Positions 16,981 to 28,821 of a DNA stretch of 64,000 nt are shown here, one piece after another. The stretch covers positions 124,001 through 188,000 of the forward strand of contig NZ_RJZE01000002.1 of the NCBI RefSeq assembly GCF_003986935.1, read 5' to 3'. Both the position numbers and the translations under genes were made by a program. Numbering within the stretch: position 1 is the stretch's first letter; each line of letters opens with the position of its first letter. The notes under the pieces are model-generated. The model saw only the letters and a list, made by a program, of their open reading frames with translations. It was not told where the DNA came from and did no database searches. Source of the DNA: Paraburkholderia kururiensis JCM 10599 = LMG 19447. Lineage in GTDB: Bacteria > Pseudomonadota > Gammaproteobacteria > Burkholderiales > Burkholderiaceae.

Positions 16981-17892
16981 TTACTGCGACTGCTGCTGGC
17001 CCTGCTGTTGCTTCAACTGGTCCTGCTGCTTCTGCTGCGCCTTTTCGGCCGCCTGGCGCTGGCGCTCTTCCACGTCAGCCTTATGCTTTGTTGCGTCTTC
17101 CTGTTTCTGCTCGAAACGCTGAGCCTTCTGCTGCCGCTCCACGGCCTTCTGCTGGCCTTCGTGACGCGCCTCGTCGAGTTGCCGCTGGAAGTCGGCCTGT
17201 TTCTGGTCGTACGCGGCCTGGTTTGCTGCCTTTTGTGCCGCGTCCGGACCACGGCGCGCCTGATCGACTGCGTGTTGCTGCTGCTTCTGCTCGAACGCTG
17301 CGGCATTCGCCGCGCGCTGCGGCGCTTCGGCGGCGCGCTGGGCTTCGTCCAGCGCATGCTGGCGCTGCTTTTCCTCGTAGGTCTCTTGATTGCGTGCTTC
17401 GTCTGCGGCCCGCTGCGGCGCGTCGGCTTCGTCCTGGGCACGCCTGAGCGCCGCCTGCTGGTCGCGCTGCTGCGCCCGCACGGCACGCTGTTCGTCGTCG
17501 AGCGCGAGCTGTTCCTTGCGGATATCCGCCTGGACCGCGCGCATCTGATCGCGCGCCTTGCCAAGGCAGTGATTGACGAAGAAGGTGCTGTAGCAATTGT
17601 GCTGCGCCACGGCATAACGATAGTTGTTCTCCGCCCCACGCCGGTCGAGCTCCTTTTGCCGTACGTCGAAGTCGCTTTGCGCCGCGGGGGCGGTATCGGA
17701 ACCGTTGGAAACAGGAGCGAAGGCACCGGCCGCAGGCCCCGCCGGCTGCGTCTGCGCAGCAACAGGTGACGCGGAAAAAATCGCGATCGACGCAGCCATC
17801 ACAAGTGCAGCGCCAGGCGCGACATCCCGTGCCGAGGTAGCCCTGCCCATACCGGGCAAAACGGGGAAAAAACGCAAGTTTATCAACGTCAT
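16981..17892 (-). CDS. Exported Gln/Ala/Arg-rich coiled-coil protein
   Basis: No function recognised. The start at 17892 (MTLINLRFF) is chosen; an ATG six codons earlier is possible. A long basic n-region and hydrophobic stretch ending SASPVAAQTQ indicate export (cleavage near residue 47). Then comes a segment with a Cys pair (HNCYSTFFVNHCLGKARDQM) that could form a disulfide, followed by about 190 residues of helical, Gln/Ala/Arg/Glu-rich sequence with three imperfect copies of a roughly 30-residue unit (APQRAADEARNQETYEEKQ; APQRAANAAAFEQKQQQHAV; AAQKAANQAAYDQKQADFQ). It ends in a poly-Gln tail. Coiled-coil periplasmic scaffold is inference. Confidence 0.8.
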   Translation of the reverse strand: MTLINLRFFPVLPGMGRATSARDVAPGAALVMAASIAIFSASPVAAQTQPAGPAAGAFAPVSNGSDTAPAAQSDFDVRQKELDRRGAENNYRYAVAQHNCYSTFFVNHCLGKARDQMRAVQADIRKEQLALDDEQRAVRAQQRDQQAALRRAQDEADAPQRAADEARNQETYEEKQRQHALDEAQRAAEAPQRAANAAAFEQKQQQHAVDQARRGPDAAQKAANQAAYDQKQADFQRQLDEARHEGQQKAVERQQKAQRFEQKQEDATKHKADVEERQRQAAEKAQQKQQDQLKQQQGQQQSQ

Positions 17893-17944
17893 CACAGGGC
17901 AACGGAACATGCCCGAAATTCTATCACCCTGAGCTTGAGCGCTC

Positions 17945-17966
17945 GGGCATTTATGGCAAAATGCCC
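17945..17966. promoter_or_regulatory. 8-bp palindrome upstream of tex
   Basis: Perfect inverted repeat GGGCATTT/AAATGCCC with a 6-base spacer (ATGGCA), in the 166-bp gap between the divergent coiled-coil gene and tex. It lies 93 bp before the tex ATG; it could be an operator or simply an A/T-rich promoter element (CAAAAT). Confidence 0.35.
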
Positions 17967-18058
17967 CGCTTCAGCAATCCGCCGCGCAAGGCGCCCGGCC
18001 CGCCGGCGCGCGGCTTTCCGCGCCGCGGCGCGGGCCTCGCAGGAGCATCGAACAGCTT

Positions 18059-20407
18059 ATGACGGACACCGTAGCACTCAAGATCGTACAGCGCATCGCC
18101 AACGAACTGTCGGTCCAGCCACGTCAGGTGGCAGCCGCCGTACAACTCCTCGACGAGGGATCGACCGTTCCGTTCATCGCCCGCTACCGCAAGGAAGTGA
18201 CGGGGAACCTGGACGATACGCAGCTACGTACGCTCGAAGAGCGGCTCCTTTATCTGCGCGAGCTCGAAGAGCGCCGTACGGCGATCATCGCGAGCATCGA
18301 CGAACAGGGCAAGCTCACGGACGAACTGCGTGCAGCGATCGAAGGCGCCGATAGCAAACAGGTGCTCGAAGACCTTTATCTGCCCTATAAGCCGAAACGC
18401 CGCACACGCGCCCAGATCGCGCGCGAAGCAGGACTGCAACCGCTCGCAGACGCACTGCTCGCCGATCCGCAGCTCGATCCGCAGACGGAAGCGGCGAAGT
18501 ACGTCGATGCCGAAAAGGGCGTGGCCGATGTGAAGGCTGCGCTCGACGGTGCGCGCGACATCCTCTCCGAGCAATTCGGCGAAACCGCCGAGCTGCTCGG
18601 CAAGCTGCGCGACTACCTCTATAACCAGGGCGTGGTCTCGTCCAGCGTGATCGAAGGCAAGGAGGGCGAAGAAGGCGAGAAATTCCGCGACTACTACGAC
18701 TACGACGAACCGATCAAAACCGTGCCGTCGCACCGCGCGCTCGCCCTCTTCCGCGGCCGCAACGCCGGCGTGCTGCTGGTAAAGCTCGGCTTGGGCGAAG
18801 AACTCGACGCGCAGGTGCCGCATCCCGGCGAGGCGATGATCGCGCGGCACTTCGGTATCGCGAATCAGGGCCATCCCGCCGACAAATGGCTCGCCGATGT
18901 CTGCCGCTGGTGCTGGCGCGTGAAGGTGCAGCCGCACATCGAAAACGAGTTGCTCACGAATTTGCGCGAGCAGGCCGAAACGGAAGCGATCCGCGTGTTC
19001 GCGCGCAACCTCAAGGATCTGCTGCTCGCGGCGCCTGCGGGTCCGCGCGCCGTGATCGGTCTTGACCCGGGGCTGCGCACCGGCGTGAAGGTCGCCGTGG
19101 TGGATCGCACGGGCAAGCTGCTCGCCACCGACACAATCTACCCGCACGAGCCGCGCCGCGACTGGGATGGCTCGCTCGCGAAACTCGCACGCATTGCCCG
19201 CGAGACGCAGGCAGAGTTGGTCAGCATCGGCAACGGCACGGCCTCGCGCGAAACCGACAGACTCGCGACCGAACTGATCGCGCGCCATCCCGAACTGAAG
19301 TTGCAGAAGATCGTGGTCTCCGAAGCGGGTGCCTCGGTGTACTCGGCTTCGGAACTCGCCGCGAAGGAATTCCCCGATCTGGACGTTTCGCTGCGCGGCG
19401 CGGTATCGATCGCACGACGCCTGCAGGACCCGCTCGCCGAACTCGTCAAGATCGAGCCGAAGGCGATCGGCGTGGGACAGTACCAGCACGACGTAAATCA
19501 GCGCGAACTGGCACGCTCGCTCGACGCGGTGGTCGAAGACTGCGTGAACGCCGTGGGCGTGGATGCGAACACGGCGTCGGTCGCGCTGCTCGCGCGCGTG
19601 TCCGGTCTCAACGCTACGCTTGCACGCAATATCGTCGACTACCGCGACTCGAACGGTCCGTTCCCCTCGCGCGAGCATCTGCGCAAGGTGCCGCGCCTTG
19701 GCGACAAGACCTTCGAGCAGGCCGCCGGCTTCCTGCGCATCAATGGCGGCGAGAATCCGCTCGACCGGTCGTCGGTGCACCCGGAAGCGTATCCCGTCGT
19801 CGAACGGATTCTGGCGAAGATTCGCCGCGGCATCGGCGAAGTGCTGGGTAACCGCGACGCGCTGTCCGGACTCTCGCCCACCGAGTTCGTCGATGACCGG
19901 TTCGGCCTGCCCACCGTGCGCGACATCCTCACCGAGCTGGAAAAGCCCGGCCGCGACCCGCGTCCCGAATTCAAGACGGCGACGTTCCGCGAAGGCGTCG
20001 AGAAGATCTCCGATCTTTCGCCGGGCATGGTGCTGGAAGGCGTCGTCACCAACGTCGCGGCGTTCGGCGCGTTCGTGGACGTCGGCGTGCATCAGGACGG
20101 TCTCGTGCACGTGTCGGCCATGTCGACGAAGTTCATCAAGGACCCGCACGAGGTGGTCAAAGCCGGCCAGATCGTCAAGGTCAAGGTGCTCGAGGTCGAC
20201 GTGAAACGCCAACGCATCTCGCTCACCATGCGGATGGACGACGACGTCGCTCCTGGCGCGGCCTCAGGGCAGCGCAGCGGCACGCGGGACGAACGCGCCA
20301 TGCAACCACGCAACGGCGGCGGCGCAAGGCCGCAGCCGCGCTCGCGCGAGCCCGAAGCAGTGGGCGCCATGGCGGCCGCCTTCGCGAAGTTGAAGCAGCG
20401 CGGCTAA
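18059..20407 (+). CDS. tex: Transcription accessory protein Tex
   Basis: Cytosolic nucleic-acid-binding protein linked to transcription and stress or toxin expression. The 782-residue product has the conserved Tex start ([20 protein letters not shown]), the YqgF-homologous domain ([18 protein letters not shown], about residues 336-353), helix-hairpin-helix modules ([33 protein letters not shown]) and a C-terminal S1 RNA-binding domain ([20 protein letters not shown], about 657-676). A disordered Arg/Gly/Pro-rich tail of about 55 residues follows S1. AGGAG occurs about 12 bases upstream, which is a long spacing. A bidirectional terminator separates it from kup. Confidence 0.96.
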   Translation: MTDTVALKIVQRIANELSVQPRQVAAAVQLLDEGSTVPFIARYRKEVTGNLDDTQLRTLEERLLYLRELEERRTAIIASIDEQGKLTDELRAAIEGADSKQVLEDLYLPYKPKRRTRAQIAREAGLQPLADALLADPQLDPQTEAAKYVDAEKGVADVKAALDGARDILSEQFGETAELLGKLRDYLYNQGVVSSSVIEGKEGEEGEKFRDYYDYDEPIKTVPSHRALALFRGRNAGVLLVKLGLGEELDAQVPHPGEAMIARHFGIANQGHPADKWLADVCRWCWRVKVQPHIENELLTNLREQAETEAIRVFARNLKDLLLAAPAGPRAVIGLDPGLRTGVKVAVVDRTGKLLATDTIYPHEPRRDWDGSLAKLARIARETQAELVSIGNGTASRETDRLATELIARHPELKLQKIVVSEAGASVYSASELAAKEFPDLDVSLRGAVSIARRLQDPLAELVKIEPKAIGVGQYQHDVNQRELARSLDAVVEDCVNAVGVDANTASVALLARVSGLNATLARNIVDYRDSNGPFPSREHLRKVPRLGDKTFEQAAGFLRINGGENPLDRSSVHPEAYPVVERILAKIRRGIGEVLGNRDALSGLSPTEFVDDRFGLPTVRDILTELEKPGRDPRPEFKTATFREGVEKISDLSPGMVLEGVVTNVAAFGAFVDVGVHQDGLVHVSAMSTKFIKDPHEVVKAGQIVKVKVLEVDVKRQRISLTMRMDDDVAPGAASGQRSGTRDERAMQPRNGGGARPQPRSREPEAVGAMAAAFAKLKQRG

Positions 20408-20509
20408 CGCCGGGTGTACACGAGGACGGCCGGTGCGAAAGCGGCGCCGTCCGCATAGCTCGATTTCGCAGAGGAACACGCGCACAGAACACGAGCGCAG
20501 GCCAAAACA

Positions 20510-20539
20510 AAACGGGGATCCAAGGGATCCCCGTTTTTC
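20510..20539. terminator. Bidirectional intrinsic terminator between tex and kup
   Basis: Perfect 13-base inverted repeat AAACGGGGATCCC/GGGATCCCCGTTT with T-runs on the plus strand (GTTTTTCC) and on the minus strand (GTTTTGTTTTGG). It serves both converging genes. Confidence 0.88.
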
Positions 20540-20560
20540 CTATGACGCTGCCTGCGCCGA

Positions 20561-22447
20561 TCAGATCTCGATCTTCGTACCCAGTTCGACCACACGGTTG
20601 GCGGGAATCGCAAAGAAGTCGGTCGGCTTCGCAGCGTTCTGATGCATCCAGGCGAACACACGCTCGCGCCACAGCGACATGCCGGGCAACTGTGTCGGCA
20701 CCACGGTTTCGCGCGCGAGGAAGAACGACGTGTCCATCATGTCGAAGGTCATGTTGTGCTGCTCGCCCATATGGAGCAACACGGCCTTCACGTCAGGCGT
20801 CTCGTTGAAGCCATAGTCCGCCTTCACGAGAAAAAGTCCGCCGCCAATGTCTTTGACCGTCATGCGCTCCTCGTCCTTCACGTAAGGAATATCGCGCGTG
20901 ACGAACGTGAGAAAGATGGTGCGCTCGTGCAGCACCTTGTTGTGCTTGAGGTTGTGCAGCAGGCTGACCGGCACGAGCGCCGCGCTGCCCGTCAGATAGA
21001 TCGCGGTACCCGACACGCGATGCGGCGGATGCGCGAGCAGGCCCTGCAGGAACGGCATGAGCGGAATACCGTCGGCCGCCGTGCGTTCCTTGACGATCAT
21101 GCGCCCCTTGTACCAGGTCATCAGCAGGAAGAACAGCAGTGCGCCGACACCAAGCGGCAGCCAGCCGCCCTCCTCGACCTTCAGCAGATTAGCGCCGAAG
21201 AAGCCGAGGTCCACTGTCATGAAGACCGCGATGATGACAGCGACCAGCACCTTGTTCCAGTTCCACACGTTGACCATGACGACACAGGCGAGCACGGTGG
21301 TAATGACCATCGTGGCGGTCACGGCAATGCCGTATGCGGCAGCGAGATTGTCCGAACTCTTGAATCCGATGACGATGCACAGAATCACGGCCAGCAGCAG
21401 CCAGTTCACGACAGGGACGTAGATCTGGCCGATAGCAAGCTCGGACGTATGGAGAACCTTCATGCGCGGCACGTAGCCGAGCTGGATCGCCTGGCTCGTC
21501 AGCGAATACGCGCCTGAAATCACGGCCTGCGACGCAATCACCGTGGCGACCGTCGAAAGCACGACGAGCGGCAGCAATGCCCATTCGGGCGCGAGCAGGA
21601 AAAACGGATTCTCGATGGCCTTCGGGTTGTGCATGAGCAGTGCACCTTGCCCGAAGTAATTGAGCACGAGCGACGGCATCACGAGCACATACCAGGCCAC
21701 GCGAATCGGCTTCGCGCCGAAGTGACCCATGTCTGCGTAAAGCGCTTCGGCGCCCGTGAGCACCAGCACAACAGAACCGAGCACCACGTAGGCCTGCAGC
21801 ATGTGCGCGGACATGAACGCGACGGCGTACCACGGATTGAGCGCGGCGATGATGCCAGGCGACTGCGCGACGTGCCAGACGCCGAGCGCGCCGATGGTGG
21901 CGAACCACACCAGCATGATGGGCCCGAAAAGACGGCCGACCACGGCCGTGCCGTGTCGCTGGATCCAGAACAGCGCGATAAGGATGACGATGGTGAGCGG
22001 CACCACCAGATGCGCCAGCTTGGGCGCGGCGACTTCCAGACCCTCGACGGCCGAGATCACCGAAATGGCCGGCGTGATGACCGCGTCGCCATAGAACATG
22101 CAGGAACCGAAGATGCCGAGCATCATCAGCACGCCCGCCGCTTTGGTCTTCGTGCCGAACGGACGCAGCGAGAGCGCCATCAACGCGAGTACGCCGCCTT
22201 CGCCGTTGTTGTCGGCCCGCATCACGAACAGCACGTACTTGATGCTGACCACGATGATGATTGCCCAGAACAGCAGCGAGGCGACGCCGAGAATCGACGT
22301 TTCGTTCAGCGGAATGCCGTGGGAGGGACTGAACGCCTCTTTCAGCGCATACAGCGGGCTGGTGCCGATGTCACCGAAGACGACGCCGATGGCGGCGAGC
22401 GCGAGAGACGGCAACGAATGCTTGCCCGCGTGATTGCTATCGTTCAT
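20561..22447 (-). CDS. kup: Low-affinity potassium transporter Kup
   Basis: Proton-coupled K+ uptake system of the inner membrane. The 628-residue product starts with a short hydrophilic stretch, then the family signature [20 protein letters not shown] (about residues 16-35), about 12 transmembrane segments to residue 460, and a soluble C-terminal domain (about 165 residues) as in E. coli Kup (622 aa). The motif [20 protein letters not shown] is intact. On the minus strand TAGAAT occurs about 36 bases before the ATG but without a good -35. Upstream 359 bp hold no gene. Confidence 0.95.
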   Translation of the reverse strand: MNDSNHAGKHSLPSLALAAIGVVFGDIGTSPLYALKEAFSPSHGIPLNETSILGVASLLFWAIIIVVSIKYVLFVMRADNNGEGGVLALMALSLRPFGTKTKAAGVLMMLGIFGSCMFYGDAVITPAISVISAVEGLEVAAPKLAHLVVPLTIVILIALFWIQRHGTAVVGRLFGPIMLVWFATIGALGVWHVAQSPGIIAALNPWYAVAFMSAHMLQAYVVLGSVVLVLTGAEALYADMGHFGAKPIRVAWYVLVMPSLVLNYFGQGALLMHNPKAIENPFFLLAPEWALLPLVVLSTVATVIASQAVISGAYSLTSQAIQLGYVPRMKVLHTSELAIGQIYVPVVNWLLLAVILCIVIGFKSSDNLAAAYGIAVTATMVITTVLACVVMVNVWNWNKVLVAVIIAVFMTVDLGFFGANLLKVEEGGWLPLGVGALLFFLLMTWYKGRMIVKERTAADGIPLMPFLQGLLAHPPHRVSGTAIYLTGSAALVPVSLLHNLKHNKVLHERTIFLTFVTRDIPYVKDEERMTVKDIGGGLFLVKADYGFNETPDVKAVLLHMGEQHNMTFDMMDTSFFLARETVVPTQLPGMSLWRERVFAWMHQNAAKPTDFFAIPANRVVELGTKIEI

Positions 22448-22806
22448 AAGCGGTTTGCGTGTCGGGGCGAAAAACGTGCGCTATTCTAAACCGGGCCTCC
22501 AAATCTGGCCCCGTGCTCGTTGTGGCAGCACCACGTGGTCAGACTGGACAGTCTGGCGCCGCACTGTTACAGACGCCACGGCAGTGGCGGCATGCCGACT
22601 TCCCGATGGGTTAGTTCGTCATCGAAACGACCGGTCGTTCGCAGTCTGGTGGCGTCAGCCGACGCCTGCGTTTCGCACGAACGCGTAGCTTGCATGAAAA
22701 ACGGAGCCGATAGTGGCTCCGTTTCGATTCGCGACACGTGCAGTTTGCCGGCCATGCCGATCGTCAGCCTGGCGACCGTCGCTCACGTGTCGCTCTACTT
22801 GCGGCG
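22448..22806 (-). other. 359-bp gap between kup and the phosphoribosyltransferase gene
   Basis: Contains a TAGAAT -10-like box on the minus strand at 22483-22488 (candidate kup promoter) and the terminator of the purA-phosphoribosyltransferase transcript at 22697-22724. Otherwise I see no coding frame or RNA in it. Confidence 0.6.
22697..22724 (-). terminator. Intrinsic terminator after the purA/phosphoribosyltransferase unit
   Basis: Perfect 10-bp stem AAACGGAGCC/GGCTCCGTTT with a 6-base loop; on the minus strand it is followed by TTTTT, giving a standard Rho-independent terminator about 85 bp past the stop of the phosphoribosyltransferase gene. Confidence 0.82.
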
Positions 22807-23364
22807 TTACGGCTGCTTGCCCGTGCCGCGCTTGATCCATGCGCCGAGGTTGTGCGGCCTGACCGTGTCCCACTCTTCGAACGGCTGATGAATCCACGGA
22901 TTGGTGGGCAGGTGCTGCACGTAATAATCGGGCTTCACCTTCGAGCAGGCCTTGTACCAGAGCACCGCCGAACGCACCGTCTCGACCGCCGGATAGCGAT
23001 CTTTCAGATGCTGCTGCACGCGTGCCAGCGTCACGCCGGAGTCCACGAGGTCGTCGACCAGCAGCACGTTGCCCGACAGCTCACCACGCGTCATCGTGAT
23101 GTACTGGGCGATATCCAGGTCGCCCTGCTGTGTGCCCGCCGCCTCGCGATACGAACTCGTGGCGAGGATGGCGAGCGGTAGATCGTAGATGCGCGACAGC
23201 TGATCACCCACGCGCAGTCCGCCTCGCGCAAGACACAGGATCTTGTCGAACTTCCAGCCTGAGTCGTGGACGGCGAGCGCCAGCAGTTCGATCAGGCGGT
23301 GGTACTCATCCCAGTTGACCCACAGGTTCCTGTCGTCGTTGCGCGGATCCGTCATCTGAATCAT
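22807..23364 (-). CDS. Phosphoribosyltransferase (hypoxanthine/xanthine-type)
   Basis: Type I PRTase, expected to salvage a purine base with PRPP. The 185-residue product has the PRPP loop VLLVDDLVDSGVTLARV (about residues 93-109) and the early strand ILCLARGGLRVGDQLSRI (about 35-52), both typical of the Gpt/Hpt group. The base specificity cannot be read from sequence. It starts only 16 bp after the purA stop, so the two are almost surely co-transcribed: salvage and AMP synthesis together. A second in-frame ATG (23355, MTDPRNDD) is an alternative start. Confidence 0.88.
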   Translation of the reverse strand: MIQMTDPRNDDRNLWVNWDEYHRLIELLALAVHDSGWKFDKILCLARGGLRVGDQLSRIYDLPLAILATSSYREAAGTQQGDLDIAQYITMTRGELSGNVLLVDDLVDSGVTLARVQQHLKDRYPAVETVRSAVLWYKACSKVKPDYYVQHLPTNPWIHQPFEEWDTVRPHNLGAWIKRGTGKQP

Positions 23365-23380
23365 GTCCGTACCTCGCCAG

Positions 23381-24757
<1,377 letters not shown>

Positions 24758-24945
24758 TTACCTGGGTTCGCGCAGGGTTCCGAGTTTTTTCCCGAATTTT
24801 CCTTTTGCGCTCAACGATATGGCGCGATCCGACTGTCCATTGGACAACCCGCTTCGACGCTGACAAAAGCGTCCCGCGCCACTTCGAGCGCCAGCTTTCG
24901 CCGATCGTGAAGACAATGTTCGGAGCCGCTCCTCAGGGCCGTGCT

Positions 24946-26097
24946 TCAGGGCCGTGCTTCAACGACCCAGGCGCCGTTGCGCTCGACCAACACGCGGTCG
25001 CACGCGAACTCGTCGAGATCGTGCTCGTGTCCGGGCAGCGCCTGAATCACGACTTCGCCTGCGTCGCGCAGCGCGGCGACACTCGCCCGCAACGCATCGC
25101 CGTGCTGCCACGGCGCGAGAATCGCACTGCTGCGCGCCTCGACTGGCGAGACACGCGCGACTTCGCGCAGGTCCAGCGAAAAACCGGTTGCGGCGCGGGC
25201 ACGCCCGTAGGCCTGACCGATCTGGTCGTAGCGGCCACCGCGAGCCACCGCATTCGGCACACCATCGACATACGCGGAGAACATCACGCCGCTGTGATAC
25301 GCGTAGCCGCGCAGGTCGGCGAGATCGATCATGACTTCGGCGCCTTCGACCTGGCCCGCGAGGAACTCGAGGTCGTCGAGCGCGCGCCCGATCTCGGGCC
25401 GCTGCGGCAGCCGTGCGCGGGCTTCGGCGAGCACCGATGCGTCACCGTACAGCATGGGCAATGCGCGCAGTGCGTCGCGCGTCACGGGCTCCAGCGACGC
25501 GGTGAGTTCCGCAAGCCGCGGGACGTCTTTGCCCGCAAGCGCTTCATACAAAGTCTCGCCGAGTGCCGTCACGGCCGGTTGGCCGTCCATCAGCGCAGCG
25601 AGCACACCGGCATGGCACAGGTCGAGCCGCACTTTCGCAAGGCCCGCAAGCCGCAGCGCGTCCAGCATCAATTGCTGGATCTCGACGTCGGCCTCGAGGC
25701 CGCCATGACCGTAGATTTCCGCGCCGATCTGAATCTGCTCACGCGTGGCGTGCAGCCCCCGGGGACGCGTATGCAGCACGTTTCCGGCGTAGCACAGCCG
25801 CGTCACGCCCTGGCGATTGAGCAAATGGGCATCAATGCGTGCCACCTGCGGCGTCATGTCGGCACGCAGGCCCAGCGTGCGGCCCGACAACTGGTCCACG
25901 AGCTTGAACGTGCGCAGGTTCAGATCGCTGCCGGCGCCCGTCAGAAGCGACTCGATATATTCGAGCAGCGGCGGCATGACCATCTCGTAGCCATACGAGC
26001 GGAAGCGGTCCAGCAGGCGGCGCCGCAACTCTTCGATCTTGCGCGCCTCGGCGGGCAGCACGTCGGCGATATTCTCGGGAAGTAACCAGGTCGACAT
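24946..26097 (-). CDS. hisZ: ATP phosphoribosyltransferase regulatory subunit HisZ
   Basis: Catalytically inactive histidyl-tRNA-synthetase paralogue that activates and gives histidine feedback to short-form HisG, the first enzyme of histidine synthesis. The 383-residue product starts [20 protein letters not shown] and contains class II synthetase-like motifs ([13 protein letters not shown], about 80-92; [20 protein letters not shown] near 280-299) but no HisS anticodon-binding domain. An AGGA site lies eight bases upstream. hisG is not adjacent; the gene lies in the hfl-purA cluster as in other beta-proteobacteria. The true HisS is also in this window (34103-35443). Confidence 0.95.
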   Translation of the reverse strand: MSTWLLPENIADVLPAEARKIEELRRRLLDRFRSYGYEMVMPPLLEYIESLLTGAGSDLNLRTFKLVDQLSGRTLGLRADMTPQVARIDAHLLNRQGVTRLCYAGNVLHTRPRGLHATREQIQIGAEIYGHGGLEADVEIQQLMLDALRLAGLAKVRLDLCHAGVLAALMDGQPAVTALGETLYEALAGKDVPRLAELTASLEPVTRDALRALPMLYGDASVLAEARARLPQRPEIGRALDDLEFLAGQVEGAEVMIDLADLRGYAYHSGVMFSAYVDGVPNAVARGGRYDQIGQAYGRARAATGFSLDLREVARVSPVEARSSAILAPWQHGDALRASVAALRDAGEVVIQALPGHEHDLDEFACDRVLVERNGAWVVEARP

Positions 26098-26249
26098 CGG
26101 TTGAGTCCTACAACATTGAAAACGGCGCTTGCGTACCGCTAAAACGGGAGCGCAATGGAGTGAGAGCACTCTGGCACCTTGCCGGCATCACCGCACGTAT
26201 CGCGTGCGTTGGGCGTGCCTTCGGGCGTTCGTTCCGACTGCCGCACAGC

Positions 26250-26441
26250 CTACGTGGCGATCAGCAGCAGCACGAGCCCGAGCCCCATCACGATCAGGCC
26301 GCCGATGCGAATGTGATGCACCGGACGCTCCGCTATTCTACGAAACGTGTCACGCCACGCCGACGGAAACACGAACGGGAACATGCCCTCGATGATCAGC
26401 ATGAGGGCGATCGCGAGCAACAACGAGCCGGCTATGTCCAT
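26250..26441 (-). CDS. DUF2065 (YjeT-like) membrane protein
   Basis: A 63-residue protein with two predicted transmembrane helices (residues about 3-24 and 44-61) joined by a basic loop (WRDTFRRIAERPVHHIR). Size, topology and position between hflC and hisZ match YjeT/DUF2065, conserved next to HflKC in proteobacteria, function unknown. An involvement with the HflKC-FtsH complex is guilt by association only. No Shine-Dalgarno is visible. Confidence 0.85.
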   Translation of the reverse strand: MDIAGSLLLAIALMLIIEGMFPFVFPSAWRDTFRRIAERPVHHIRIGGLIVMGLGLVLLLIAT

Positions 26442-26476
26442 GGGGGCAAGGCGCCGCGTGCAATGCGCGGCGTTCG

Positions 26477-27379
26477 TTAGTGTTTGCGCGGGGGAGCGGG
26501 GGTATCCGAAGGGCTGGTACCACCGGGACCACGCATGAAGCGGAAAAACTCGCTCGACGAATCGACGACCACGACGTCGTTCGGCTTGAAGCTCGCCCGG
26601 TACGCCTGCATGCTCTGATAGAACTGATAGAACTGCGGGTCGCGGCTGAATGCCTGTGCCGCAATCGCCGCAGCCTTGCCGTCCCCCTCGCCCTTGATCG
26701 ACTGCGCCTCGCGATATGCGTTGGCCACGACCGCCTGTTGCTGACGCTCGGCGTCAGCCTTGATCTGCTCGGCCTCCGATGCACCCTGTGCGCGCTCGTC
26801 GCTCGCCTGCTGCTCGCGCGCCGCGATCATGCGCTTATAGACGGTGTCGGCCATGGCAGCTGGAAAGTCGACGCGCGTGAGCGTGATGTCGAGCACATCG
26901 ACGCCCAACGGCGCGGCCGCCTTCTGCAATTCGTCGCGCGCCGCGGCGGCGATGTCCTGCTGCTTCGCGAGTGCATCGGTCAACGTGTATTTCGAGAACG
27001 TGTCGCCCAGCACGTCGCGTGACAGCGAAGCGAGACGGTCCGTGAGCGTCTGCGTGTCGCCCTTCGTCGCGGCGAACAGCTTGATCGGCTCGCTCACGCG
27101 ATACTTGATGACAGGATTCACGAGCAGGTCGGTCTTGTCGGACGTCGTGTATTTGTCGGCATCCGGCGCATCGAAGCTGCGCACGCGCGTATCGATCCAC
27201 GTCGCCGTCTGCAACGGAGGTGGCAACTTCACATGCAGCCCCGCGCCGACGACGGCCGGCACACCGCCGCCACGGCCCGAGACCACGACCACATGACGCG
27301 GATCGACCACGAACACCGTGGACGACGCCACGAGCAATACAACGACGATAGCGATGACGAGCGCAATGATTCGGTTCAT
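26477..27379 (-). CDS. hflC: HflC, FtsH protease modulator subunit
   Basis: SPFH/prohibitin-type protein that, with HflK, forms a large membrane vault around the FtsH protease. The 300-residue product has one N-terminal anchor (IIALVIAIVVVLLVASSTVFVV, residues about 4-25, split in thought only), then the SPFH domain with HVVVVSGRGG and a helical region rich in Ala/Gln/Glu (about 180-240). AAGGAG, seven bases upstream, overlaps the stop codon of hflK, so the pair is tightly coupled. Confidence 0.95.
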   Translation of the reverse strand: MNRIIALVIAIVVVLLVASSTVFVVDPRHVVVVSGRGGGVPAVVGAGLHVKLPPPLQTATWIDTRVRSFDAPDADKYTTSDKTDLLVNPVIKYRVSEPIKLFAATKGDTQTLTDRLASLSRDVLGDTFSKYTLTDALAKQQDIAAAARDELQKAAAPLGVDVLDITLTRVDFPAAMADTVYKRMIAAREQQASDERAQGASEAEQIKADAERQQQAVVANAYREAQSIKGEGDGKAAAIAAQAFSRDPQFYQFYQSMQAYRASFKPNDVVVVDSSSEFFRFMRGPGGTSPSDTPAPPRKH

Positions 27380-27390
27380 GTCGGCGCTCC

Positions 27391-28806
27391 TTACTGCAGA
27401 TCGTCTTCGCGGCCGCGGCTGCGGAACGCGTCGCGCGAGCGCAGTGCGTCGTCCGACGCGGCCGCCGGATTGGCGGCGCTGGCCGGCGCAGGTGCAGAGG
27501 CCGAAGAGGCAGCCGACGCGGCAGGGGCCGGCGCGACCTGCATCGCCGCGGCTCCGGACGAAGCCGACGCGGCTTCCGCCGCCCGGCGGCGCGTTTCGTC
27601 GACGATCTTGTCGAGCGGCAAATAGATCACGTTGTTGCCCGATTTGCTGTCGACGAACACCTTTGTCGTGTTCGAGTAGATGTGCTGCATGGTGTCCAGA
27701 TACAGACGTTCGCGAATCACCGCAGGCGCCTTCGCGTACTGTTCGTAGACCTGCGTGAAACGGTCGGCGTCGCCTTGCGCTTCGGCAACGACGCGGTCGC
27801 TGTAAGCCTTCGCATCGTCGATCATGCGTGCGGCGTCAGCCTGGGCACGCGGGAGCAGTTGGTCAGCGTAGGCCTTCGCGTCGCGCTTCGCGCGCTCGCG
27901 GTCCTGACGGGCCTTCGCGGCGTCGTCGAACGCTGACTGCACCTGCTCCGGCGGCTGAACACCCTGGATCGTCACGCCGACCACTGCCAGACCGGTCTTG
28001 TACGCATCCAGCGAACGCTGGATGGAATCGGTCAGCTGCTGGCGAATCGCTTCGCGATCCTGATAGAGCACGTCGCTGGTGCTGCGCGCGCCCACGATTT
28101 CGCGCACGGCGGCCTGCGCCGCCTGCGTCACGCTCAAATCGGGATCAGCGCTCTGGAAGAGATAGTCGTTGGGTTGGCGGATCTGATACTGGACGACGAA
28201 GCGCAAGTCGAGGATGTCGCCGTCACGGGTAAGCATGGACGCGTCCTTGACGTTGGCCTGACGCACCACATTGCTGCGGCCGATCTCGACCGAACGGATC
28301 TGCCCGACGTTGACGGTCTCGTGCGTTTCGAACGGATACGGAAGCCGCCAGTGCACGCCCTGCTGCGCCGTGTAGCGATACTGGCCGAACTGGAGCACCA
28401 CGGCGGCCTGCCCTTCCTGCACGACGAACACGCCGCTGCCAAGGTACACCGCAAGCAGCACGCCGATGACGATGCCCACGCCAATGCGCGCGCCGCGGCC
28501 ATTGTCGGGCCGACGCTCGCCCAGCCCGGGTCCGCCGGATCCTTTACGGCCGAACAGCCCCGACAGACGCCGGTTGAAGTCGCGCCACATTTCGTCGAGA
28601 TCGGGAGGGCCGTCACCGCCGTTCTTGCCATTCTGCGGACGGCGCGATTCGTCCGAACGCTGACCGCCACCATTGCCCTCGCCGCGTCCCCAGCGGGGAT
28701 CGTTCAGCGAAAAAATGCCACGTGATCGCAGCCAGCCAATCCGCTTCTTGTAATCGTTCACCTGTGTTCGTTCGCCAGTGTAGACAGCGGGTCGTTGCGT
28801 GTTCAT
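27391..28806 (-). CDS. hflK: HflK, FtsH protease modulator subunit
   Basis: Partner of HflC in the FtsH-regulating SPFH complex. The 471-residue product has a Gly/Asn-rich N-terminal region (SLNDPRWGRGEGNGGG), the DLDEMWRDFNRRLSGLFG block (about residues 70-87), one transmembrane helix (about 112-130), the SPFH domain and a long helical region, then an Ala/Ser-rich C-terminal tail. Start is uncertain: ATG at 28806 gives 15 extra residues; GTG at 28761 (VNDYKKRI) fits the family start better; neither has a clear Shine-Dalgarno. Confidence 0.94.
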   Translation of the reverse strand: MNTQRPAVYTGERTQVNDYKKRIGWLRSRGIFSLNDPRWGRGEGNGGGQRSDESRRPQNGKNGGDGPPDLDEMWRDFNRRLSGLFGRKGSGGPGLGERRPDNGRGARIGVGIVIGVLLAVYLGSGVFVVQEGQAAVVLQFGQYRYTAQQGVHWRLPYPFETHETVNVGQIRSVEIGRSNVVRQANVKDASMLTRDGDILDLRFVVQYQIRQPNDYLFQSADPDLSVTQAAQAAVREIVGARSTSDVLYQDREAIRQQLTDSIQRSLDAYKTGLAVVGVTIQGVQPPEQVQSAFDDAAKARQDRERAKRDAKAYADQLLPRAQADAARMIDDAKAYSDRVVAEAQGDADRFTQVYEQYAKAPAVIRERLYLDTMQHIYSNTTKVFVDSKSGNNVIYLPLDKIVDETRRRAAEAASASSGAAAMQVAPAPAASAASSASAPAPASAANPAAASDDALRSRDAFRSRGREDDLQ

Positions 28807-28821
28807 GCGGACGGGAGCGAG

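Noticed and set aside
18224..20212. 662-codon minus-strand frame antisense to tex
   Set aside because: A shadow of tex caused by high GC at third positions; no domains, no ribosome site.
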